From the IMG/VR virus record IMGVR_UViG_3300001373_000002, positions 49,328 through 113,327 of that record: DNA of 64,000 nt; one strand, written 5' to 3'. Of the stretch, positions 18,772-25,312 are shown piece after piece. Each line of letters starts with the position of its first letter. Within the stretch, counting starts at the first letter, position 1. The stretch comes from a virus. The notes under the pieces are model-generated. The model was not told where the DNA came from. It made no database searches and saw only the letters and a program-made list of their open reading frames with translations. A program made the position numbers and the translations under genes.

Positions 18772-19353
18772 TTATTTTCTTACTTTACATAATTCGTCGT
18801 ATAATCCTTTTAGTATATCTACATCTTTAATATTTCTAGGATCTCCATCTTCAATAGCAGCTTTACATAAATCGCCTACTTTTTCTTTTGCTTTATCTGA
18901 CAACTTACATTTAGCTACCATCGTATCGAAACACATCTGTCTGTATTTGGTTAAATCAATGGCAAGTTCAGTATCTTCCATTTTTTCGTAAATATAAATA
19001 CCTAATCCCATTAATGCCAAACATTTAACTAAACATCTTTGATTTGACTTGTTAGCATCCATTGACGTAATCATATCTGCTGGGATTGACTTATTTTTAA
19101 AGTCCATAATTGGCAAATAAGAAGTTTGTTTTGCGTCTTGGCTAGGAATTGTAACTGTAACATTAACCCATCCAGTCCTTCCGTCGTCAAACCACGGTCT
19201 TCCATCGGCATTAGTTCCAGTTTCAAACGTAGTGTCTGGATATTTACCTTTGATTGTAGCCCAAGCTGATGCCCAATCTAAATAAGTCAGTCCATTTTTG
19301 GTGCTTGTCCTGTCGTTTACAGAAATTTCTGATAAGTTTTTAAAATAATCCAT
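18772..19353 (-). CDS. DUF1071-type single-strand annealing protein
   Basis: 193 residues. The conserved run GLTYLDWASAWATIKGKYP, then FDDGRTGWVNVTVTI, YLPIMDFKNKSI and NQRCLVKCLALMGLG matches the DUF1071 annealing proteins of phages. These anneal complementary single strands during recombination. It lies next to SSB and in the same block as two nucleases, a usual phage recombination set. Confidence 0.9.
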   Translation of the reverse strand: MDYFKNLSEISVNDRTSTKNGLTYLDWASAWATIKGKYPDTTFETGTNADGRPWFDDGRTGWVNVTVTIPSQDAKQTSYLPIMDFKNKSIPADMITSMDANKSNQRCLVKCLALMGLGIYIYEKMEDTELAIDLTKYRQMCFDTMVAKCKLSDKAKEKVGDLCKAAIEDGDPRNIKDVDILKGLYDELCKVRK

Positions 19354-19374
19354 GTAAATCCTCCTTTATTTTTA

Positions 19375-19749
19375 TTAAGACTCGTTAAGTCCATAAAACC
19401 CGAAAACAACAATACTTTCTCCTTTTGGAGTTGTGAAATAATCTTCAAAATATTCAATTCCTTGCTCTACACATGCATCAATATATTGCTCTTGTGTAAG
19501 AAACCCTGCATCTTTGATGCACCATTCTTTATCCTCTTCTGACATTTCATTAAAACCTTTATATATAGGCTTTCCATAAGGATCTTTCATATTTCTAACA
19601 GCTTTTTCTACTTGTGTAATTATAACAAGCTCTTCACTTACTACGTCAAATAGTCTGTGTTTTCTTTGCCAAAATATAAATGCTTCGTTAGTGCATATAT
19701 TTCTGTCGCACCTAACTATTTCTTCGCCATCTTCATTATTAAAAATCAC
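19375..19749 (-). CDS. hypothetical phage protein, 124 aa
   Basis: Not recognised over most of its length. The C-terminus, EDYFTTPKGESIVVFGFYG, matches the end of the protein at 8721-9062, which suggests a shared small module. Start overlaps the previous stop by four bases. Confidence 0.7.
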   Translation of the reverse strand: MIFNNEDGEEIVRCDRNICTNEAFIFWQRKHRLFDVVSEELVIITQVEKAVRNMKDPYGKPIYKGFNEMSEEDKEWCIKDAGFLTQEQYIDACVEQGIEYFEDYFTTPKGESIVVFGFYGLNES

Positions 19750-20009
19750 TCTACCACTCCAATCTCTTCGATTTTTTCAACCTTTTCAGTTTCTTCAAAC
19801 TCTTTTACTCCGTCTATTATAAAAAATTCTGTATGCGAACCAACATCTACAAATATTCTTCCATTTTCTTCCCAACTTCTTGAGTAATAACTCTTGTAAT
19901 TCTTTGATTCAAGGAACATATTTATAGTAATATAAGCCTCTTCCATCGATTCTACATTATTACATATCGTCACTTCTTCTCCGTTAGCTCGCATAAATAT
20001 AACTTTCAT
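19746..20009 (-). CDS. small conserved phage protein, 87 aa
   Basis: VIFMRANGEEVTICNN at the start, and YYSRSWEENGRIFVDVGS followed by HTEFFII, which I have seen in small proteins of Firmicute phages; function unknown. The C-terminus is a glutamate-rich helix. AGGTGTAAC precedes the ATG. Confidence 0.7.
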   Translation of the reverse strand: MKVIFMRANGEEVTICNNVESMEEAYITINMFLESKNYKSYYSRSWEENGRIFVDVGSHTEFFIIDGVKEFEETEKVEKIEEIGVVE

Positions 20010-20022
20010 GTTACACCTCCAT

Positions 20023-20976
20023 TTATTTGTCTTTAATTATTGCACTTACGCCTTGAACAGTAACTTTGCTACCGTTCCATTTTTCTATTTCTTTATATTT
20101 AACAAGATTATCATTAATTGATGCTGAAATCTTCTTGTTGGCAGTAGCTTCTGCACTAGATTTAATAATTACTGCATCTGCATCGGCTTTTGCTTTTGAT
20201 AAAATCTGTTTATTCTTGTTTTGCTGCGTAATAATATTCTGTTCGGATGAAAACTTTTGGTTAATTGACTTCTGAATAGACGCATCTTGATAAGTTAATC
20301 CATTTTTCATACCTAAAACTGTAATGGTAATTCCACGTCCACTAAAATAATCCACTACATCTTTTCTTACACTGTCCATAATAACACTTTTGTTTGCTAG
20401 CACATTATTTAACGTGTATTTTGCACACTCTTCGACAAATTTAGACTCTACTCTTGCCCTAATTTCAGTATCCATAATATTTGCTAACGTCTTATTATTG
20501 TATCTATATAAGAATTTTGTAGCATTAAACTCGTCAATTTGAGCAGAACAGTTCATTCCGACACTGAAACCGATTGATTCTTTTGATTCAGCCATAATTA
20601 CTTGATTTTTTGGGGTAGTTCCAGTCTTGCTATCGGATGTCCACTCTCTTGTTTCTGGCTTTCTTTCCACGATAACTAATTTTACTGTTGCACGATAATA
20701 CCCAGAGTCTTCAAATCTTCCAGTTTGAACCCATCTTTTAGAAATCGTGATCTCTTTTGATGCGACTTTTGCACTATTTAACGCTTCTTCTGACTTAAAA
20801 ACTTCTTGATCAACTACATCTCCAGTCAATGGAATCAAAAATGCCGTCTGCGAAGCCTCTATTGTTTTAATTTCTGGCTTATTATATGGTCTGCATCCCA
20901 TAAACGAGCATGATACTAATACAAATAATACAACTAAAATACTTCTTCTAATTCTTACGCTTGGTTTAATTTTCAT
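20023..20976 (-). CDS. SPFH/prohibitin-like lipoprotein
   Basis: 317 residues. A signal peptide (RIRRSILVVLFVLVSC) ends in a lipobox-like LVSC at Cys23, so the protein is probably lipid-anchored outside the membrane. The middle contains an SPFH-like beta/alpha region (SIGFSVGMNCSAQID, then VESKFVEE), followed by a long helix (SSEQNIITQQNKNKQILSKA, then ADADAVIIKSSAEATA), typical of the stomatin/flotillin coiled coil. GGAGAG precedes the start. Such phage proteins are seen occasionally; a role in membrane organisation or exclusion is only a guess. Confidence 0.8.
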   Translation of the reverse strand: MKIKPSVRIRRSILVVLFVLVSCSFMGCRPYNKPEIKTIEASQTAFLIPLTGDVVDQEVFKSEEALNSAKVASKEITISKRWVQTGRFEDSGYYRATVKLVIVERKPETREWTSDSKTGTTPKNQVIMAESKESIGFSVGMNCSAQIDEFNATKFLYRYNNKTLANIMDTEIRARVESKFVEECAKYTLNNVLANKSVIMDSVRKDVVDYFSGRGITITVLGMKNGLTYQDASIQKSINQKFSSEQNIITQQNKNKQILSKAKADADAVIIKSSAEATANKKISASINDNLVKYKEIEKWNGSKVTVQGVSAIIKDK

Positions 20977-21244
20977 CTTTCTCTCCTTTTACTAAATAAA
21001 TAAGTTTACGAGTTGCATATTTTATATCATTTCCAAAAACTATTGCTGCCAAAACTAAATAGCTTGCAAAACTAACATTTTTAATATTATTATATAGCCT
21101 AAACGCACCAGATTCGATTTCTCCGCCATTCAACTGCTTAAGGCACATACTTGTAGATACTGATGGCTCAAACGCTTCTATAAGGCAAATAGATGTAATA
21201 ACCACTAATGCATATATTATAATTTTAATAACCATATTCTTCAT
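20966..21244 (-). CDS. membrane protein, 92 aa
   Basis: Two hydrophobic stretches, residues about 5-23 (IKIIIYALVVITSICLI) and 57-73 (FASYLVLAAIVFGND region), and a charged C-terminal tail. It overlaps the SPFH lipoprotein start by 11 bases and could work with it at the membrane. Confidence 0.65.
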   Translation of the reverse strand: MKNMVIKIIIYALVVITSICLIEAFEPSVSTSMCLKQLNGGEIESGAFRLYNNIKNVSFASYLVLAAIVFGNDIKYATRKLIYLVKGEKDEN

Positions 21245-21443
21245 ATCTTATCGCCCTTTCTTTCTTATCAATAGTTTCGTCTACATCAGTCAAGGCTGCT
21301 CTTGCTTTTATGTAATCTTGATTATCTGTAGTATCAAATCTTCCTACTTGTGTGTATTTGTCAAGCAAAACTAATATGTCTGATCTTTGCCTTCTCAATT
21401 CAACTACTTCTTTCCTAGTTCTTGTAATATCTTCTTTCGTCAT
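21225..21443 (-). CDS. coiled-coil protein, 72 aa
   Basis: Very charged, with heptad-like RTRKEVVELRRQRSDILVLL and a second helix ending KKERAIRYEEYGY. Not recognised. AGGAGG precedes the ATG. Its end overlaps the next start by 20 bases. Confidence 0.65.
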   Translation of the reverse strand: MTKEDITRTRKEVVELRRQRSDILVLLDKYTQVGRFDTTDNQDYIKARAALTDVDETIDKKERAIRYEEYGY

Positions 21444-21596
21444 AATTCCTCCTATTTAATTAATTTGTTGGCATAAAATTAAGACCATCCAAAATATATC
21501 AATATATAACTCTTTGGTCTTATTGTGCCTAAACACAGAGTTTTCATCATATGGGTTTTGTTTGCTGTTAGAATCCTATACAAGATTCGTAATATA
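21444..21596 (-). other. 153-base gap with structured RNA elements
   Basis: No gene. It holds a 7-bp inverted repeat AAGACCA/TGGTCTT spaced widely (21481 to about 21521) and, at 21540-21588, a copy-like element of the CAGCAA hairpin family (separate entry). Directly downstream of the DUF2828 gene. Confidence 0.5.
21540..21588 (-). ncRNA. CAGCAA element F, apparently permuted copy of the hairpin RNA
   Basis: On the minus strand the core AACAGCAAACAAAACCC, then CATATGATGAAAA, resembles the core of the four 23-kb modules. The strands that should close the outer stem (GAAUCUU and AGGAUUC) both lie on its 5' side, so they pair with each other rather than enclosing the core. Either a degenerate or a circularly permuted copy. 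Confidence 0.4.
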
Positions 21597-23102
21597 TTAC
21601 ATAATCTCTTTTAAAATATCTTCTAATGGCTGATATCTTTCAGAGTTAAGTACGTCTAACAATACTTCATATGGATCCATTTTGTCAGATAACACCATCT
21701 TGAAAGTGTTTACTGAAAATCCACTTACTAAGGCAACTCCAAGTTCATTTTGAATTACTGGAATAGTACTGCTTCTTGAACATACATTCCAAAATACCAA
21801 CCTTGGCATATTATATCCATGATCTTTGAAATCTTGTGTTAGCTTGTCAAAGATTCTTACTTCTGCATTTTCTTTGCATTCGTCAAATTCCATATCGGAT
21901 ATAACCAAAATATTACTTGGCAAATCCTCTTGTTTCATATTGCCATTAATCGCAGTGTCGAGAATAAGCTTAAACACAGCCTCGATGTCGGTGTTACTTA
22001 CTTCCCATTCATCATTAGCTCTGTGAAGTTTTGCCAATAATGAATCGCGTCCGCTTAAATCGACAAGCTGAGGTTTACTTGAAAACGTAATAAACTTATC
22101 CTTAAACTCTCCACTACACCTTTCTGAAAAATATATAGAAAGTGAAGTAGCTACATCGTGTGCAGTTACAGTGGTATTTCCTACACTTGTACCCATACTA
22201 CCCGAACCATCTCTTACGACAATTGTATTCGAATTTCCATCAACAATATCTTTCTGATTAGCCCACAACATTTCAAGATTACTGTCTAAGTCTGTGCGAT
22301 ACTCACTTTTATACCTAGAAACTATCTCGTATGGCATAAGAACTCCAGCGTTAACAGTCTCTTCTCCACTTTTAACCTTCTCTATAAACTCTGAACGCCT
22401 TGCTTCGTCATGCTTATAGAACGCTGCGTTGTAAAGAAGATTATTCTTTGATGTAATTGTCTTGTAGTTAATTTCATCCCATCTTCCACTACACATTTTA
22501 ACTTCTACCACGTCGATATATCTTCTAAGACTTGATAATGCTTTTCTATATTCCTTTTCAGTAAGTCCAAGATATCCGCTTACAATTTTTCCAAGTCTCT
22601 TAGTATTCTTAGAGCTTGCATTAATAGATGGTAGCCACTTACCAAGCAATGAAACTTCTTGATCATTGTCTAAAGCATTAAGATCTTGATCAAGAGTACG
22701 TTTGATCATTGATAATACTAATTCTGACAACTTTGTGTCTAGTAAGCATAAAATGTCGTCGAATCTTCCATAGAAAGGAATAAACTTAATTAAATCCTTT
22801 ACCACTTCTTTGTTGTTTTCAGCCAAATAGCAAATAATAATCTTGAACAAATTTCTTTCTCCTAGTCCTTCTCTTATATCTCTGGCGTAAAATAACCACT
22901 TGATTGAATTCTTTGCATCTTCGTCATAAGCCTTAACAAAAGATTTGATAATTTCTTCACTCGTAGAATTTCTAAATGAAGAAACTTTAAAATTTAAATC
23001 CAATAAATATTTTCCAGTAGTCTTATATCCTAAACCACCATTCTCTGTGATACTAAAATTGTTATCTAAATCTAACTGTTTTTCTAATTTTGTAATAAAC
23101 AT
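21597..23102 (-). CDS. DUF2828 protein: helical domain plus von Willebrand A domain (Ro60-like architecture)
   Basis: 501 residues. N-terminal helical half with LFYARDIREGLGERNLFK, GRFDDILCLL, and the characteristic TEKEYRKALSSLRRYIDVVE, then GRWDEINY and YNAAFYKHDEARR, which I recognise as DUF2828. The C-terminal half is a vWA domain with an intact metal-binding DGSGSM at residues 298-303. This helical-plus-vWA layout parallels TROVE/Ro60, the RNA-binding ring that carries Y RNAs; that link is inference. A tRNA-like RNA and four hairpin RNAs lie directly upstream on the same strand, and a related element directly downstream. AGAGGAAG precedes the ATG. Confidence 0.85.
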   Translation of the reverse strand: MFITKLEKQLDLDNNFSITENGGLGYKTTGKYLLDLNFKVSSFRNSTSEEIIKSFVKAYDEDAKNSIKWLFYARDIREGLGERNLFKIIICYLAENNKEVVKDLIKFIPFYGRFDDILCLLDTKLSELVLSMIKRTLDQDLNALDNDQEVSLLGKWLPSINASSKNTKRLGKIVSGYLGLTEKEYRKALSSLRRYIDVVEVKMCSGRWDEINYKTITSKNNLLYNAAFYKHDEARRSEFIEKVKSGEETVNAGVLMPYEIVSRYKSEYRTDLDSNLEMLWANQKDIVDGNSNTIVVRDGSGSMGTSVGNTTVTAHDVATSLSIYFSERCSGEFKDKFITFSSKPQLVDLSGRDSLLAKLHRANDEWEVSNTDIEAVFKLILDTAINGNMKQEDLPSNILVISDMEFDECKENAEVRIFDKLTQDFKDHGYNMPRLVFWNVCSRSSTIPVIQNELGVALVSGFSVNTFKMVLSDKMDPYEVLLDVLNSERYQPLEDILKEIM

Positions 23103-23141
23103 AATCTTCCTCTTTTCTTTTCATTTTTTTATTTAATCACT

Positions 23142-23190
23142 AGATACCATATTCATCGCATATGATTTTTTTAATTTGCTGCGTGTACCT
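23142..23190 (-). ncRNA. CAGCAA hairpin RNA module E
   Basis: On the minus strand a 7-bp stem (UAGGUAC/GUAUCUA) encloses ACGCAGCAAAUUAAAAAAAU and an inner hairpin CAUAU-GCGAUGA-AUAUG. The wobble pair in the outer stem forms only in minus-strand RNA. Last module before the DUF2828 gene. Confidence 0.6.
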
Positions 23191-23217
23191 ATGATTATGT
23201 TTTATTTTTTACTTACA

Positions 23218-23265
23218 AGATGCCATATTTCATCGCATATGATTTTTAATTTGCTGTTAACATCT
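23218..23265 (-). ncRNA. CAGCAA hairpin RNA module D
   Basis: Outer stem AAGAUGU/GCAUCUU (seven pairs with one U-G), then UAACAGCAAAUUAAAAAU and inner hairpin CAUAU-GCGAUGAA-AUAUG stacked on the 3' strand. Lies four bases after the tRNA-like RNA. Confidence 0.6.
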
Positions 23266-23268
23266 TAA

Positions 23269-23380
23269 TCGACACAGTAGGGCTCGAACCTACGACATAT
23301 AGTTTTCTTTTTTATTGCTGTATAAATATTTTACAATATTTTAAATTTTGCTATCGCTCTCCCAGCTGAGCTATGTGTCG
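23269..23380 (-). ncRNA. tRNA-like RNA with expanded anticodon arm
   Basis: About 112 nt. Perfect 7-bp acceptor stem (CGACACA/TGTGTCG), D arm GCTC/GAGC enclosing AGCTGGGA, and T arm GTAGG-TTCGAGC-CCTAC are all intact, with A as discriminator and no encoded CCA. Between D and T arms there are 62 nt instead of about 23. Only a 4-bp ATAG/CTAT anticodon-stem remnant fits, closing a loop of nearly 50 nt that holds an AAATATT/AATATTT hairpin and an ACAGCAA like that of the neighbouring modules. It therefore cannot be a normal tRNA. Alternatives: a tRNA split by an insertion, or a Y-RNA-type mimic. Confidence 0.75.
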
Positions 23381-23388
23381 AATCTACT

Positions 23389-23437
23389 AGATGCGCTTTA
23401 ACTTTAAAATAGTTTTTTTAATTTGCTGCTTACATCT
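23389..23437 (-). ncRNA. CAGCAA hairpin RNA module B
   Basis: Outer stem UAGAUGU/GCAUCUA, then AAGCAGCAAAUUAAAAA and a different inner hairpin, AACU-AUUUUAA-AGUU. The inner stem sequence has changed but pairing is kept. Lies just before the tRNA-like RNA. Confidence 0.6.
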
Positions 23438-23448
23438 ATTTTTTTACA

Positions 23449-23499
23449 AGATACGTTATTTTCATCGCATATGATTTTTTTAATTTGCTGCGTGTACCT
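23449..23499 (-). ncRNA. CAGCAA hairpin RNA module A
   Basis: Outer stem AAGGUAC/GUAUCUU with one G-U, then ACGCAGCAAAUUAAAAAAAU, CAUAUGCGAUGAAAA. It begins about eleven bases after the -10 of the promoter at 23510-23538, so it would be at the very 5' end of that transcript. Confidence 0.6.
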
Positions 23500-23509
23500 T
23501 ACTTTAATC

Positions 23510-23538
23510 ATTATATCATACTTATTTTTGCTTGTCAA
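23510..23538 (-). promoter_or_regulatory. perfect consensus promoter driving the RNA array (leftward)
   Basis: TTGACA (23538-23533), 17-base spacer ending TGA, TATAAT (23515-23510), with seven A's upstream. Transcription would begin right at module A. Confidence 0.88.
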
Positions 23539-23589
23539 CACTTTTTTTATTTATTTTTTTATTTAATTTGCATCAACTACTATAAAAAT

Positions 23590-23618
23590 ATTATATCATG
23601 TATATTTCAAGATGTCAA
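23590..23618 (-). promoter_or_regulatory. second perfect consensus promoter (leftward)
   Basis: TTGACA (23618-23613), 17-base spacer ending TGA, TATAAT (23595-23590), preceded by an A-tract. It lies between the Thg1-like gene and the first RNA promoter, so the RNA array has two promoters of its own. Confidence 0.85.
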
Positions 23619-23626
23619 TACTTTTT

Positions 23627-24349
23627 TTAAATTATTACTAAGTTATTTATATAATCTCTATTCTTTGTGAATATTGGTATTTCGTTATCGATCACCCATT
23701 CGCCAAGTCCGTTTCTTATGGCGCAAGATCCTCTTTTGAAACTAGTCTCGACATTATTCCAATTAATATCCTTCTCCATCAACATATCTTGTACCTCCGA
23801 CGTATTCTTAAATTGTAAAGACTTGTGAGAAAATACCGACTGAGCCAATCCATTTATACTATTCCTTGTGGCATCTTGCTGTCGCTAAACTAAGCAGTTA
23901 GCAGCGTCTCCTTTTGGTATGTTGAAAACTCTTGAGTCAAATGTAGCACTCTTAAGTTTTTCATATTTATCTATATTGCAACCGTCTATTCTACTACATA
24001 TACTCTTATTAAATTCCAAAGTAGCAATAGAAGCTGAAACGCTTACCATCTTTTGGATATTATTACTAAACCAAGGCTGAGTTTCAAGTCTAAAATAATC
24101 CACTATCAATAGCGTTATTTCGTCAGACTGTGTATACCCAAGCACGCAACCTTGTATTTTCTTGCACAATTGTAGCATCGTATCTTGCATCGCACCAGAT
24201 AAAACTGTGTCGTATGGACGATCTATTCCTTTGGCTAAAGTGTGAAACGCACAGCCGTCAAGTCTTATAATGACTGGAGTTCGTCTCATTAATTCTCCAT
24301 TACTAACTCTTTCATAAGCCTTCATTCTATCTCCTAGCGAATCTACCAT
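23627..24349 (-). pseudogene. Thg1-like 3'-5' RNA polymerase (tRNA-His guanylyltransferase family), interrupted by an in-frame TAG
   Basis: 241 codons in one frame with a single TAG at codon 155 (23887-23885). N-terminal motifs are intact: IIRLDGCAFHTLAKG with Asp31, and GYTQSDEITLL with Asp76-Glu77, the three metal ligands at nearly the same numbers as in human THG1. The TAG sits in CLV-stop-RQQDATRNSI, where relatives carry tryptophan (WRQQDATRNSI), so one base (TGG to TAG) explains it. The remaining 86 codons stay conserved (FSHKSLQFKNTSEVQDML, then KRGSC and DNEIPIFT). Family members add nucleotides to tRNA 5' ends; phage and bacterial forms are linked to tRNA repair. Either a recent nonsense mutation or readthrough. 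Confidence 0.9.
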
Positions 24350-24360
24350 AAACTCACCTC

Positions 24361-25140
24361 CTATAATATTATTGCGTCAAGTCCTATATTTACACTGTCG
24401 AACGCATTTCTCTTCTCTTCTTTAGTTATTCCAATATATTCAAGCGTAATAGAGCTAGAACTGTGCCCTAAAATACTCTGCAATACAGATAACATTTTTC
24501 CTTTATCTTCTGACGTATCATATCTAAATCTGCAAAAACTACGTCTTAGGCTATGTGTGCCAACATCGTACCTTACACATGCGAAGTCTGATGCATCCTT
24601 TATGCTCTTGTAAAAAGCAGGATAATTCATATGTCCGCCTCTAGCACCTTCAAATACATAATCTTCATGATTTACATATTTTATATTCTTGCCAACAGAC
24701 TTAAGATAATTACTTATTGCCATTCTAAATCCTTCATTAAAAGACAAAAAAACATGCTTGTCATATCTACTTGTTTTTTCTGGCTTAATCGTTTTGCCAT
24801 CTTTGAAATTATTATTATCGTCTAGTATATCGCCAAACTTAATAGACAATAAGTCATTTATTCTAAGCCCGAGATTTATATTGCATAAGAATATTGCCTT
24901 TTGGCATCTATAAGAATCTCTATATCTATACTGCGATTCAGTTATCATTTTGTCATAATATGCTACAAACTTATTTACATCTTCTAGCCTAATATATTCG
25001 CCTTTATCTTCACGATTACTTTTGGCGTTAGACTTCGTTTGTTTTGGAAGTCCATCTTTTCTTAATTTTGCTACTTTACCGCCGTCTATAACTTCTAACG
25101 GCTTACTTGTTTCAAAAGAATAAATTCTTGCAGTATTCAT
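24361..25140 (-). CDS. tyrosine recombinase (integrase/Xer family)
   Basis: 259 residues with the complete catalytic set: Arg93 (NLGLRINDLL), Lys122, His196-x-x-Arg199 (GTHSLRRSF), His226 (ILGHSSSS) and Tyr235 (TLEYIG). The N-terminal core-binding domain begins near residue 45. It could integrate the phage or resolve multimers of a plasmid-like genome; no attachment site could be located, and no excisionase or repressor is adjacent. AGGAGG precedes the ATG. Confidence 0.92.
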   Translation of the reverse strand: MNTARIYSFETSKPLEVIDGGKVAKLRKDGLPKQTKSNAKSNREDKGEYIRLEDVNKFVAYYDKMITESQYRYRDSYRCQKAIFLCNINLGLRINDLLSIKFGDILDDNNNFKDGKTIKPEKTSRYDKHVFLSFNEGFRMAISNYLKSVGKNIKYVNHEDYVFEGARGGHMNYPAFYKSIKDASDFACVRYDVGTHSLRRSFCRFRYDTSEDKGKMLSVLQSILGHSSSSITLEYIGITKEEKRNAFDSVNIGLDAIIL

Positions 25141-25151
25141 ATCGATTCCTC

Positions 25152-25223
25152 CTATCCAATATAATAATTTACTTTCTCTTTAACTAATATAATCCCTACT
25201 ACTACTAAACATATTAAAAACAT
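25152..25223 (-). CDS. membrane microprotein, 23 aa
   Basis: Read from ATG 25223 to TAG, starting MFLICLVVVGIILV and ending KEKVNYYIG: one short membrane helix and a charged tail. A full AGGAGG lies six bases before the ATG and a promoter lies 52 bases upstream, so the tiny gene looks real. Confidence 0.6.
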   Translation of the reverse strand: MFLICLVVVGIILVKEKVNYYIG

Positions 25224-25274
25224 ATTATTCCTCCTATGGTAGCTAATATTAACTTGCTTGCTTACCTTGAATAT

Positions 25275-25303
25275 AGTATACCAAAGATAAACAAGAAAGT
25301 CAA
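25275..25303 (-). promoter_or_regulatory. sigma-A-type promoter (leftward)
   Basis: TTGACT (25303-25298), 17-base spacer ending TGG, TATACT (25280-25275). It drives the microprotein, the recombinase and the Thg1-like gene. Confidence 0.8.
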
Positions 25304-25312
25304 TAGTAAAAT

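Noticed and set aside
23142-23499. CRISPR array
   Set aside because: Repeats are few, unevenly spaced, have internal stems with compensatory changes and include a tRNA-like element; no cas genes are nearby.
23885-23887. Reassigned TAG codon as in some crAss-like phages
   Set aside because: TAG ends several other genes in the window at natural positions and no other long gene has in-frame TAG.
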